This document shows, in pieces, positions 8,233 through 16,424 of a stretch of 64,000 nucleotides of DNA. The notes beneath the pieces are model-generated. The model had not been told where the DNA came from, made no database searches, and saw only the letters and a program-made list of their open reading frames with translations. The stretch is from Synechococcus sp. WH 5701 (GTDB lineage: Bacteria > Cyanobacteriota > Cyanobacteriia > PCC-6307 > Cyanobiaceae): assembly GCF_000153045.1 (NCBI RefSeq), contig NZ_CH724159.1, forward strand, positions 598,169-662,168. Direction: 5' to 3'. Each line of letters starts with the position of its first letter. Positions within the stretch are counted from its first letter, which is position 1. The position numbers and the translations under genes are program-made.

Positions 8233-8896
8233 GCTCCTGCCAGGGCACGATCGCCCCGTCAGCCACCAGCCAGACCTGCTCGCGCGGATCGCAGGGCTGT
8301 CCGCCGGTGAGCTGCCCGAAGGAGGGCAGCACCAGCCGCCCGCCTCCGGGGTTGTAGCTGAAGCAGGGCAGGCGCAGTCGGTCGCTGCGGTCGCCGATCA
8401 GCGCCACCGGGTGCAGGTGACCGCAGACGTGCAGAAGATCGGCAGACCCGGCGGGGGGCAGGTCTTCGGGGCCATGGCTGAGCCAGAGTCCCCCCCGGGC
8501 CGTGGCCGGCTCCTGGGGCAGTCCCTCAATCCAGCTGCCACGTTCGTGGTTGCCGCCGATCAGCCTCAAGGGGCAGCCCAGCAGCTGGGGCAGGGCTCTG
8601 AGCTTCTGGCGCAGCTCGGTGGTGAGGCCGATGCGGCTGTGGATCAGATCGCCCAGCACCACCACCTCCCGGGGCCGCCAGCGGTGGGCCAGGGTCAGGA
8701 GAGCGTTGAGGGTGCCGGCATCCCCGTCGCTGGGCAGGGCGATACCGTGGCTCTGGAAGGTTTCGGCCTTGCCCAGGTGCAGGTCGGCCAGCAGCAGCAG
8801 CTCTTGCCGGGGATCCCAGAGGGCCTTGGCTGCCAGCAGCTCCAGCCGCTGCCCCCGCCAGTGGAAGGGGGCCCGATCAAGGGGTTGATCCGCCAT
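8189..8896 (-). CDS. pdeM: Ligase-associated DNA damage response endonuclease PdeM (metallophosphoesterase)
   Basis: 235 residues. The metallophosphoesterase ligands are all present: LADLHLGK (Asp38, His40), GDLIHSR (Asp83), GGNHERG (Asn116, His117), LSHGPED (His141) and CGHLHP (His160, His162). The length and N-terminal 'LLLADLHLGKAETF' pattern match the PdeM family, a Mn-dependent DNA nuclease encoded in many bacteria in one cluster with an Lhr-type helicase, an ATP-dependent ligase and an MBL exonuclease. All three partners are present in this window on the same strand, though not adjacent. Confidence 0.88.
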   Translation of the reverse strand: MADQPLDRAPFHWRGQRLELLAAKALWDPRQELLLLADLHLGKAETFQSHGIALPSDGDAGTLNALLTLAHRWRPREVVVLGDLIHSRIGLTTELRQKLRALPQLLGCPLRLIGGNHERGSWIEGLPQEPATARGGLWLSHGPEDLPPAGSADLLHVCGHLHPVALIGDRSDRLRLPCFSYNPGGGRLVLPSFGQLTGGQPCDPREQVWLVADGAIVPWQELSPRPPGRAPRRRG

Positions 8897-8908
8897 CGCC
8901 GCGTGCGC

Positions 8909-9493
8909 TCAGTCTGTGGCCATCGCCGCCTGGTAGGCGGGCCGGGCGCGGGTGGCCTCGATCGTGGCCTGAACCGCCGGGTAAGGGCTCAGATCGAGTT
9001 GGGGGAAAAAGATCGGCAGGTAAGCCAGGTGAGCGTTCACGGCGCAGTCGGCCACACCCCAGGCCTCACCGATCAAGGGGCTCCCTTTGGCGAGGAGTTG
9101 GTCGAGAGCGGCCATCAGCCGTGGAAACTCCCGCTCCCGGGCCGACTCCACGAACAGGGCCGTGGCCAGGGTGGCATTGGCGAACAGCACCCACTGCTCG
9201 GCCAGGGCCCGTTGCTCGGGGCTGGTGTACTCCTGGCCGTAACGATCAGCGAGGTAGAGCAGGATCGCGCCGCTCTCGAACAGGCGCAGGGGTCCGCCCA
9301 GAGGGGCCTCGGCGCTGGTGTCCTCCAGGGCCGGCACCTTGCCGAAGGGATTGAGGGCCAGGAAGGCCTCCTGCCGGTGCTCTCCAGCCTGCATGTCGAG
9401 CAGGCGCCAGGTGTAGGGAATCTCCTTTTCGGCGAGATACCAGCGCGGCATCGAGGCCCGCGAGCGGGCTCCTCCGTAAAGAGTCAGGGTCAT
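8909..9493 (-). CDS. Glutathione S-transferase family protein
   Basis: 194 residues. The N-terminal thioredoxin-fold domain carries the conserved cis-Pro region FGKVPALED and the glutathione gamma-glutamyl contact FESGAILLYLADRY. The C-terminal all-helical domain contains the capping box region GEAWGVADCAVNAHLAYLP. The N-terminal catalytic position is GGARSRASMPRW, with serines rather than Cys or Tyr. Substrate unknown. It lies 12 bp upstream of pdeM on the same strand, so the two may be co-transcribed. Confidence 0.9.
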   Translation of the reverse strand: MTLTLYGGARSRASMPRWYLAEKEIPYTWRLLDMQAGEHRQEAFLALNPFGKVPALEDTSAEAPLGGPLRLFESGAILLYLADRYGQEYTSPEQRALAEQWVLFANATLATALFVESAREREFPRLMAALDQLLAKGSPLIGEAWGVADCAVNAHLAYLPIFFPQLDLSPYPAVQATIEATRARPAYQAAMATD

Positions 9494-9525
9494 GGGATGG
9501 GTGCGGTGTAAATCCTCGCCGCAGA

Positions 9526-11658
9526 ATGGAGCCTCATCAGCAGGAAGCGCCAGTGGCCGACAGCCTGCTCCGTCTGGCGCCCCATCTGGTGGGCCGCGCC
9601 CGTCGCGGCATCGTCGGCGACAGCCGTTATGCCAGCGCTTTGCGCGAGGCGGTGCGTACGGCCTCCCAGGATCCGCTCGGCGGCCCGCTGCTGATCAGCG
9701 GCGAACCGGGGCTGGAGAAGGACAACATCGCCGCCCTGATCCACTTCGGCTCCCCTGCCAGGCGGCAGCTGATGGTTCGGCTTGACGGCGCGCTGCTGCG
9801 GGGCGATGGCGTAGAGCTCTTCGGTGCCGCCGGCCGTGGCGGTGAGGCCTCCTTTCTGGAGAATCCCGAGGTGGGTGCCCTGCTGATCGACAAGCTCGAT
9901 CGGGTCGATCCCCAGTTGTTGCCTGCCCTGCTGGAGCTGGCCAGCAGCGGCCGCTGGCAGGCCCCGGATCCAGCCGAAGCCCTCCACCACTTCCCCGGCA
10001 GGGTGTTCTTCACCACCGAGGCGGTGGTGCCCGGCTTTGAGCGCGTCTGCACGCTGATCCGGGTGCCGCCGCTCAGGGTCCGGCGCCAGGACCTGGGCGA
10101 CTGGCTGCGCTACGACCTGCGTCTCAAGAGCAGGGCCCTGGGCTGGCCGGTGGCGCCGGTGGTGGGCACGGAGCTAATCCGGCGCCTGCAGACCCGTGAC
10201 TTCCCCGGCAATGTGCGCGAGCTTGAGGATCTGGTGGAGCGGGCCCTGCGCCAGCTGCCGGTTCCGGCTGAAGGCGAGCCGCCACCGGAGCTTCCGGAAG
10301 AGGTCTTCTGGCTCCCCTCCCGTCAGATCCGCCCGCGCTTCGATCTGTGGCGCTGGAAGCCGTCCCTGCGTCTGCGGATGCGCTCACCGCGGCTGTGGAA
10401 CGCCCTGCTCTTCGCTCTGGTGAGCTGGGTGTTCGTGCTGGTGAATCTGTGGCTGTGGCTGGGTCCCCAGGACCGTGCCCACAACGGGATGCTGAACCTG
10501 TTCTGGGCGTGGTGGTGGCCCCTGATCCTGCTGGGGTATCCCCTGGTGGGCCGCCTCTGGTGCTCCTTCTGCCCGTTCATGGTCTGGGGCGAGATCAGCC
10601 AGAAGCTGGCCGCTGCCCTGGGCTGGCAGCCCTCCCGCTGGCCGAGGGGGGAGACCGACCGCTGGGCTGCGCCGGCCCTGGCCGCCGGCTTCGCCGCGAT
10701 CCTGCTCTGGGAGGAGCTGGCGAATCTGGAGAACAGCGCCCGCCTGAGCAGTTGCCTCTTGCTGCTGATCACCGCCGGCGCCGTGATCGGTTCCCTGCGC
10801 TTCGAGAAGCGCTTCTGGTGCCGTTATCTCTGCCCGGTGGGGGGGATGAACGGCCTGTTTGCCAAGCTTTCTGTGCTGGAGCTGCGCGCCCAGGTGGGCA
10901 CCTGCAGCGGCAGCTGCAGCACGTATGCCTGCTTCAAAGGCGGTCCCGCCGACGGGGAGGGCCTGGCCACAGCTGGTTGCCCGCTCGGCACCCACCCGGC
11001 CCACCTTGAGGACAATCGCAACTGTGTTCTCTGCCTCACCTGCGCCCAGGCCTGCCCGCACCGCTCCGTGCAACTGAGCCTGCGGCCTCCCGCCGCTGAT
11101 TTACAGCGGGAGATGACCCCACCCGACGGTGAGGCAGGTCTGATTCTGGTGCTGGCCGGCGGCGTCTGCCTGAAGTTCTGGGATCGCCTGCTGGGGGGAC
11201 TGCCCCTGGCCCCCGACAGCCTGCAGGAGGGTCCCCTGCTGCCGCGTCTGGCCTTCGCCACCCTGGCCCTGGCGCTGCCCTCGGCCCTGGCCCTGGTGGC
11301 GCTTCGGCTCGGGAGCTGGCTGACGCCGCCGGCCCGGGCCGCCCGGCGCCTGAGCCTCGGGCTTTATGGCCTGCTGCCCTTTCTCTGGGCCCTGCTGCTG
11401 GCGCGGCATCTGCCGGTGGGGATGGCGGAAGCGGGCCGGTTGCTGCCGGTCACTTTCCAGCGGCCTCTGCCCAGCTGGAGCGCCGATCACCACGTGATTG
11501 CCTTCTGCCAGAGCCTGGTGCTGGTGGTGGGGGTCGGCGGGTCGCTGGTGCTGCTGCGCCGCCTGCTGCTGAACAGCCGGGCGGCCCTGTGGTGGGGCAG
11601 CGCCGCGGCGCTGGTGCTGGGGGCGGGTGGGCGCTGGCTGGTGGCGGTGGCGAGTTAG
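9526..11658 (+). CDS. Fusion: degenerate AAA+ (sigma-54-activator-like) domain plus NapH-type polyferredoxin membrane protein
   Basis: 710 residues. Residues ~22-265 resemble the AAA+ core of bacterial enhancer-binding proteins: a Walker-A-like GEPGLEKD (59-66, lacking the second Gly before Lys), a GALLIDKLDRV Walker-B-like strand, and DFPGNVRELEDLVERAL in the sensor-2 region. From ~290 there are several transmembrane helices with redox motifs typical of NapH/NosR-like proteins: WCSFCPFMVWGE, FWCRYLCPVGG, a Cys cluster around CSGSCSTYACF, and a ferredoxin-like NCVLCLTCAQACPH. The C-terminus adds four or more hydrophobic helices. Probably a membrane electron-transfer protein with a regulatory or assembly ATPase-like head. 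Cyanobacteria lack sigma-54, so the head cannot be a normal activator. Confidence 0.8.
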   Translation: MEPHQQEAPVADSLLRLAPHLVGRARRGIVGDSRYASALREAVRTASQDPLGGPLLISGEPGLEKDNIAALIHFGSPARRQLMVRLDGALLRGDGVELFGAAGRGGEASFLENPEVGALLIDKLDRVDPQLLPALLELASSGRWQAPDPAEALHHFPGRVFFTTEAVVPGFERVCTLIRVPPLRVRRQDLGDWLRYDLRLKSRALGWPVAPVVGTELIRRLQTRDFPGNVRELEDLVERALRQLPVPAEGEPPPELPEEVFWLPSRQIRPRFDLWRWKPSLRLRMRSPRLWNALLFALVSWVFVLVNLWLWLGPQDRAHNGMLNLFWAWWWPLILLGYPLVGRLWCSFCPFMVWGEISQKLAAALGWQPSRWPRGETDRWAAPALAAGFAAILLWEELANLENSARLSSCLLLLITAGAVIGSLRFEKRFWCRYLCPVGGMNGLFAKLSVLELRAQVGTCSGSCSTYACFKGGPADGEGLATAGCPLGTHPAHLEDNRNCVLCLTCAQACPHRSVQLSLRPPAADLQREMTPPDGEAGLILVLAGGVCLKFWDRLLGGLPLAPDSLQEGPLLPRLAFATLALALPSALALVALRLGSWLTPPARAARRLSLGLYGLLPFLWALLLARHLPVGMAEAGRLLPVTFQRPLPSWSADHHVIAFCQSLVLVVGVGGSLVLLRRLLLNSRAALWWGSAAALVLGAGGRWLVAVAS

Positions 11659-11689
11659 GTAGGAACCCACGGCAGGATCCGCCTCGCCT

Positions 11690-11959
11690 TCACTGCAGCG
11701 CGCAGAGCCGCCGGATGTCGGAGCTGCTGTACAGGCTGCGGGATTCGCCGGGGGTGGCCACCGCGAAGTTGTGCTCTTTTGTGAGCAGGTTGGCGGCACC
11801 GAGGCGGTTGGCGATCTCGACCCGCTCCAGGCCGCGGCTGCTCCGCCAGAGGCGGCAGTCGTGGCGGGTGTCATAGGTGGTGGCTGCCGCCCAGACCCCA
11901 CCCGGGCTGGCCAGCAGGGCGGTGATCGCCAGGGCAGGCCCAAGGCAGTGGTGGCTCAT
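11690..11959 (-). CDS. Small secreted protein, unknown
   Basis: 89 residues. Residues 1-24 form a signal peptide (hydrophobic LAITALLASPGG, cleavage near VWAAA). The mature part has two cysteines (HDCRLW and RRLCAL) that could form a disulphide, plus a LLTKEHNFAVATPGESRSLY segment. I do not recognise the family; similar short periplasmic proteins are common in Synechococcus. It converges on the AAA+/polyferredoxin gene, about 30 bp from its stop. Confidence 0.6.
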   Translation of the reverse strand: MSHHCLGPALAITALLASPGGVWAAATTYDTRHDCRLWRSSRGLERVEIANRLGAANLLTKEHNFAVATPGESRSLYSSSDIRRLCALQ

Positions 11960-12063
11960 CGCGACGGCATCCAGCGGCGTCCAGTGTCCAACCGGATGTG
12001 TTCCTCTTGCTACACCAAACGCGAGGCGCTCGGCCAGGATTCAGCCATGGATGGAGAGCTCCA

Positions 12064-12300
12064 GTGACTCGACGACGCCTCCAGCGCCAGCTACCGGGCG
12101 AAACCCGCCACTGGCTCGAGTGCCGCCTGCACGCCCTCGAGAGCCATGAACGATTCGAGGAGGCCTATGCCCTGCGCATGGAAATGGCTGAGTGGCTGCT
12201 GGAGGGTGGCCACGATGAACCGGTGAACAACCTCACCGTGGCGCGGCTGCTGCGGGATGGAACGGTGTTGGTGGATTCCCTGCTCAGCGACCCGACATAA
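12064..12300 (+). CDS. Conserved hypothetical, small acidic helical protein
   Basis: 78 residues from a GTG at 12064; the earlier in-frame start at 11998 lies in low-quality sequence. The protein is hydrophilic and helical: ETRHWLECRLHALESHERFEEAYALRMEMAEWLLEGG, then NLTVARLLRDGTVLVDSLL. No known domain. The organised hydrophobic spacing and codon bias support a real gene of the picocyanobacterial hypothetical type. A 26-codon membrane peptide gene follows 22 bp downstream. Confidence 0.6.
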   Translation: MTRRRLQRQLPGETRHWLECRLHALESHERFEEAYALRMEMAEWLLEGGHDEPVNNLTVARLLRDGTVLVDSLLSDPT

Positions 12301-12322
12301 TAACGCCAGAAGGTTTTCCCCC

Positions 12323-12403
12323 ATGACCATCGCCCTGCTGATTGCCCTGGTGGGCTCCCTGGTGCTGATGAACTGGATCGTCAAGAAGCTCAGTAAGGCC
12401 TGA
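12323..12403 (+). CDS. Single-pass membrane miniprotein (26 aa)
   Basis: The ATG at 12323 opens a 26-codon frame. About 18 hydrophobic residues (starting TIALLIALVGSLVLMNW) are followed by a basic tail (KKLSKA), the layout of cyanobacterial one-helix miniproteins attached to photosystems or cytochrome b6f. It is not PsbM, PetN, PsaM or another named subunit that I know. It directly follows the helical hypothetical gene and overlaps the end of the convergent glycosyltransferase by 14 bp. Confidence 0.5.
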   Translation: MTIALLIALVGSLVLMNWIVKKLSKA

Positions 12404-13643
12404 GCGAACGGCCCCGCCAGGTCCAGCCCCGGCCGGTGCTCGTTTTCCAGATCGAGACCGGAGCGATCGCGGCAATCACCAGACCCCCCAGCCAGGCCAG
12501 CCACCAGTGGCGCAGGCCGAGCCCGAAACGCCAGCGGCTCCAGAGCCTGACCGCCAGCTGCAGGGCCACTCCCACCAGGGCCGGCGTGAGCAGTGACGGC
12601 CAGGCCAACGGCTGCTGGATCGCCTGCAGCCCCGCCAGCAGCAGCAGCAGCCAGGGGCCGCTGAACAGGCCCAGAACCACGGCGCCACTGGCGAGGGTGA
12701 GCAGCGGGTTGCGGTTCAGTCCCAGATGCCAGTTCTTGGTCCAGCCCTCCCAGAGCGAGCCGAAATCGGGATACATGCGTAGCTCCAGCAGGTCGATGCC
12801 GAGCAGGTAGCGCAGGCTGAGGCCCCGCTGCTTGATCGCCCGCGCCAGGGCCAGATCCTCCACCACCTCCGCCGCCAGGGCTCGATGACCCCCGATGGCC
12901 TCATAGCTGGAGCGGCGGAAGAGCATGAACGGACCGGCGGCGAAGGCGGTGGGGTCGTCGGGATTGTTGGCGCGGGCGATCGGAAAGCCCAGGCCCAGCA
13001 GCGCCACCACGATCGGTTGCACCACCCATTCGGCCAGGCAGCCGCAGCGGATCCGCGGAGCGAGGGTGAGCAGATCGGCCCCGCTGCGGCGGGCTTCGGC
13101 CACGGCACTGGCCAGGGCCGCCGGCGCCACGTTCACATCGGCATCGATGAACAGCAGCCACTCCGTCGCGGCGGGGTCCGGATCGGGAGTGGGGCGCTGG
13201 GGCAGCAGTCGCACCGCTTCACTGCAGGGCCAGGTCTTGCCACTCCAGCGCTCGCCGGCTGGGCGGGGCCCGCAGCGCAGCACCTCCAGGGGCGGGGATG
13301 GGAACGCTCCGGCTTCGATCAGTGCCTCCAGCCCCTCGACGGTGCTGTCGCTGGAGTCATCGTCAGCCACGACCAGCCGCCAGTTCATCCCCCCCAGCTC
13401 ACTGGCGAGCAGGGCGCCCACGCAGCTGTTGATCCTTGTTGCCTCGTTGTAGGCAGGCACGATCACGCTGAGGATGTCGCGACCGTTGGCTGCATCACCC
13501 CCCTTCGAAGCGCCCGCTGGGGTGGCCCCCAGGCGCGGAGCGCGGCCCATGGTGAGCTCCAGTGCCAGCAAAAGCACCAGCAGCCCGAAGGCCGCGAGCC
13601 AACCCGCCGCCAGCAGCAGCTGAAGCGCGATCGTCATGGTCAT
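12390..13643 (-). CDS. Family 2 glycosyltransferase, HpnB/CrtQ-like
   Basis: About 417 residues from the ATG at 13643 (13667 also possible). It has an N-terminal membrane helix, then a GT-A domain: SVIVPAYNEATRI, VADDDSSD, WSGKTWPCSEA, the metal-binding DADV, the acceptor/catalytic EVVEDLALA, and the late RMYPDFGSLWEGWTKNW. Three or four membrane helices follow. The architecture matches hopene-associated HpnB and carotenoid glycosyltransferases. The donor and acceptor are unknown. It lies 53 bp downstream of the Lhr helicase on the same strand. A second protein of the same general class is at 54.1 kb. Confidence 0.85.
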   Translation of the reverse strand: MTMTIALQLLLAAGWLAAFGLLVLLLALELTMGRAPRLGATPAGASKGGDAANGRDILSVIVPAYNEATRINSCVGALLASELGGMNWRLVVADDDSSDSTVEGLEALIEAGAFPSPPLEVLRCGPRPAGERWSGKTWPCSEAVRLLPQRPTPDPDPAATEWLLFIDADVNVAPAALASAVAEARRSGADLLTLAPRIRCGCLAEWVVQPIVVALLGLGFPIARANNPDDPTAFAAGPFMLFRRSSYEAIGGHRALAAEVVEDLALARAIKQRGLSLRYLLGIDLLELRMYPDFGSLWEGWTKNWHLGLNRNPLLTLASGAVVLGLFSGPWLLLLLAGLQAIQQPLAWPSLLTPALVGVALQLAVRLWSRWRFGLGLRHWWLAWLGGLVIAAIAPVSIWKTSTGRGWTWRGRSLRPY

Positions 13644-13696
13644 CGGGCCCAGCCCAGGGGCGCCCACTCTCGCCGCTCATCCCGAGCTGACCCGGC

Positions 13697-16198
13697 TCAG
13701 CCGTCGTCTTCAGCCTTCCGGGCTTCGGCCACCAGCCGTTGCACCCGCTCCAGCACCGACTCGTTGCTCATGCGGTTGTTCAGGCGCTCCACGAGCAGCG
13801 GGAACGCGAAGGGACCCGGCCGTGGTGTGCGCTCCAGCAGTCGCTGGGCGCGGCTGAGGCGCTCGAGGGCCTGGCGCAGGCGACCCAGTTCCAGCTGCTC
13901 ATCCATCACTTCGCGGCGGGCCTGCTCCAGCAGAAGGTTGCCGGGTTCATGGCGGTTGAAGACATCGAAGAGCAGGGCAGCGCTGATCTGCAGCTGACCA
14001 CCGCTCTTTTTCTGCCCCGGGAAGCCATTCACCACCAGGCCGGCAATCTGGGCGATGGACCGGAAGCGGCGGCGGCAGAGCTCCGAGAGGTTGATCGAAG
14101 CCTCCAGATCCGCTTCGAGTTCCGTCTGATCGAGCAGGGCCTCGCTCCAGTCCTCGTAGAGCGCTTCGAAGGGATAGCCGCGGGGGGCCAGCAGCTCAAA
14201 GCCGTAGTCGTTCACCGACACCGTGATCGTGGCCGACTGGATCCGCGTCAGGCGGCCGGCCCAGAGGAAGCCCAGCCCCTCATGCACGAAGCGCCCCTCG
14301 AAGGGGTAGGCGAACAGGTGGCTGCCCTCACGGCTGCGGGTCACCTCCACCAGGAACTGATCTTCCCGCGGCAGGCGCGAGAGGTCGGCCTGGCGGCGCA
14401 GCAGGGGCTCCAGGGCCCGCAGTTCAGCCGTGTCGAGCCGGTGATCTTCTGCGCTGGCTGCCGCCGGATCCGCCGACTGGATGGCGCCGGCACAGCGGTG
14501 CACTTCCCGGCGCAGGTGAACGCTGAGCAGATCGGAGAGGGCCATCTGGCCCCCGGCCCAGGCGGGCACCGTGCGGCTCTTGCGGGTGCTGGCTTTCACC
14601 AAGGCGGTCATGTCGCGCAGCCGCACGAACTCCAGCTGCCGCCCGGCGAAAAAGAACACATCACCCGGCTTCAGGCGCGAGACGAACCCTTCCTCCACAT
14701 GGCCGAGGGTGGCTCCGCGCACCACCTTGACGCTGATTGAACTGCTGGAGGTGATCGTGCCGATTCCCAGTCGGTGCAGGCGGGCGATGGCGGGATCCTT
14801 GACCCGGTACAGGCAGGGCTCCTCCCGCTCCAGCTTGCGGAAGCGGGGATAGGCGCCGAGGCAGTCGCCGCCGTGCTCCAGAAAGCGCAGGCACCACTGC
14901 CAGCTGGACTCATCGAGGTTGCGGTAGCTCCAGCTGCTGCGCACCCGCTCCAGCTCCCGCTCCGGATCGAAGCCCGGCCCGCAGGCCAGGCTGGTGAGGT
15001 GCTGCAGCAGCACATCCAGCGGCGCCACCGGCGGCCGGCGGGTTTCCACCAGCCCCTCCCCCAGTCCCCGCCGCATCGCCGACACCTCCAGCAGCTCCAG
15101 GGCGTTGGTGGGCATGAACAGCACCTGGGAGGTGCCACCGGGGTTGTGGGCCGAGCGGCCGGCCCGTTGCAGCAACCGGGCCAGGTTCTTGGCACTGCCG
15201 ATCTGCACCACCCTCTCCACCGGCTGAAAGTCGACCCCCAGATCAAGGGAACTGGTGCAGACCACCCAGCGCACGTCCCCCGCCTTCACCCCGGCTTCGA
15301 TCGCCTCGCGCTCGGCCCGGTCGATCGAGCCGTGATGCAGGGCCAGACCGTCCTCCATCTCGGGACAGGCGTAACGCAGGCACTGGTGCCAGCGCTCCGC
15401 CTGGTTGCGCGTGTTGGTGAACAGCAGGGTGGAAATGGCCGGATCCAGGGCCGCCACCAGCTGCTCGTACATGCGCAGGCCCAGGTGGCCCCCCCAGGGG
15501 AAGCCGTCGATCGACTCCGGCAGCAGGCTGCGGATCTCCGTGCCCCGTCGCACCCGCGCCCTCACCAGCAGGGGGTCCTCTGTCGCCCCAACCCCCACCG
15601 CTGCCCGGGCGGCCTCCTCCAGGTTGCCGATGGTGGCGCTGATCGCCCAGGTGCGCAGCCCCGGGCGCTGCCCCCGCAGCCAGCTCAGGACCAGCTCCGT
15701 CTGGGTGCCGCGCTTGCTGCCCATCAGCTCGTGCCATTCATCCAGCACCACTGCTTCGAGGCCCGCGAACAGCTGCTGCGCTGCCCGGTTGGCCAGCAGC
15801 ACCGAGAGCGATTCCGGCGTGGTGATCAGGATCTGGGGTGGCTGAGCGAGCTGACGGCTGCGTTCGCTGCTGGCGGTGTCGCCGTTGCGAATGCCCAGCG
15901 TCAGCGGCCAGCCCATGGCCTCGATTGGCTCGCGGATCGCCAGGGCCAGGTCGCGGCTGAGGGCACGCAGGGGCGTGAGATAGAGCAGGCGCAGGCCCGG
16001 TCCTGGATTCGCCAGCATGGCGGCGATGGGTCCCATCACCGCCGCATAGGTTTTGCCGGCGCCGGTGGGTACCTGGATCAGACCGTTCTGCCCGTGCAGA
16101 TAGGCCTTCCAGCACTGACGCTGAAAGGGAAGGGGTCGCCAGCCCTTGTGGCGGAACCAGGCCTCGATCGGCTCGAGTGCAACGGGCTGGGAGGCCAA
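13697..16198 (-). CDS. Ligase-associated DEXH-box DNA helicase (Lhr-core type)
   Basis: 833 residues, the usual length for the ligase-associated branch of Lhr. Superfamily 2 motifs: Q-motif region FQRQCW, Walker A VPTGAGKT (43-50), DEWH (153-156), SAT (187-189), STLLFTNTRNQAE, and motif VI QRAGRSAH. The winged-helix and Lhr-core domains fill the rest (EEGFVSRLKPGDVFFFAGR, VNDYGFELLAPRGYPFE). It unwinds 3'-to-5' and is thought to act with the ATP ligase, PdeM and MBL exonuclease in DNA repair. The DUF350 gene is 16 bp upstream on the same strand. Confidence 0.93.
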   Translation of the reverse strand: MASQPVALEPIEAWFRHKGWRPLPFQRQCWKAYLHGQNGLIQVPTGAGKTYAAVMGPIAAMLANPGPGLRLLYLTPLRALSRDLALAIREPIEAMGWPLTLGIRNGDTASSERSRQLAQPPQILITTPESLSVLLANRAAQQLFAGLEAVVLDEWHELMGSKRGTQTELVLSWLRGQRPGLRTWAISATIGNLEEAARAAVGVGATEDPLLVRARVRRGTEIRSLLPESIDGFPWGGHLGLRMYEQLVAALDPAISTLLFTNTRNQAERWHQCLRYACPEMEDGLALHHGSIDRAEREAIEAGVKAGDVRWVVCTSSLDLGVDFQPVERVVQIGSAKNLARLLQRAGRSAHNPGGTSQVLFMPTNALELLEVSAMRRGLGEGLVETRRPPVAPLDVLLQHLTSLACGPGFDPERELERVRSSWSYRNLDESSWQWCLRFLEHGGDCLGAYPRFRKLEREEPCLYRVKDPAIARLHRLGIGTITSSSSISVKVVRGATLGHVEEGFVSRLKPGDVFFFAGRQLEFVRLRDMTALVKASTRKSRTVPAWAGGQMALSDLLSVHLRREVHRCAGAIQSADPAAASAEDHRLDTAELRALEPLLRRQADLSRLPREDQFLVEVTRSREGSHLFAYPFEGRFVHEGLGFLWAGRLTRIQSATITVSVNDYGFELLAPRGYPFEALYEDWSEALLDQTELEADLEASINLSELCRRRFRSIAQIAGLVVNGFPGQKKSGGQLQISAALLFDVFNRHEPGNLLLEQARREVMDEQLELGRLRQALERLSRAQRLLERTPRPGPFAFPLLVERLNNRMSNESVLERVQRLVAEARKAEDDG

Positions 16199-16214
16199 GG
16201 CGGGGGGGTCCGGA

Positions 16215-16424
16215 TCAGGTGGTGAGGATGCCCACCACCACCGCGGCGATGGCCAGGATCACAGCCCCCAGCACCACGCCGGCCGCCACGTTGCCCTTGC
16301 GGATCTCGGCGCGATAGTCGATCGGGGAGAGCTTGTCGAACAGCAACAGGCCCGCATAGATGAGGATGACCCCGACGACGGTCCACCCGACCGTCAGCAG
16401 GAGCTGGAGCAGGGGTTTGACCAT
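16215..16424 (-). CDS. DUF350 membrane protein
   Basis: 69 residues with two transmembrane helices (LLLTVGWTVVGVILIYAGLL and VVLGAVILAIAAVVVGIL) joined by the family loop LSPIDYRAEIRKGNVAAG. DUF350 proteins are of unknown biochemistry and recur beside DUF4178 proteins, PspA-like proteins and aminopropyltransferase-like enzymes, as here. Its start codon shares the palindrome CCATGG with the start of the divergent membrane-protein gene, so the two coding regions overlap by two bases at their 5' ends. Downstream, the helicase follows at 16 bp. Confidence 0.88.
   Translation of the reverse strand: MVKPLLQLLLTVGWTVVGVILIYAGLLLFDKLSPIDYRAEIRKGNVAAGVVLGAVILAIAAVVVGILTT

Noticed and set aside
8162..9511. 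449-codon plus-strand frame
   Set aside because: Antisense to pdeM and the GST gene; Gly/Gln/Ala-rich with no motif.
14774..16225. 483-codon plus-strand frame
   Set aside because: Antisense shadow of the helicase gene, which has all superfamily 2 motifs.
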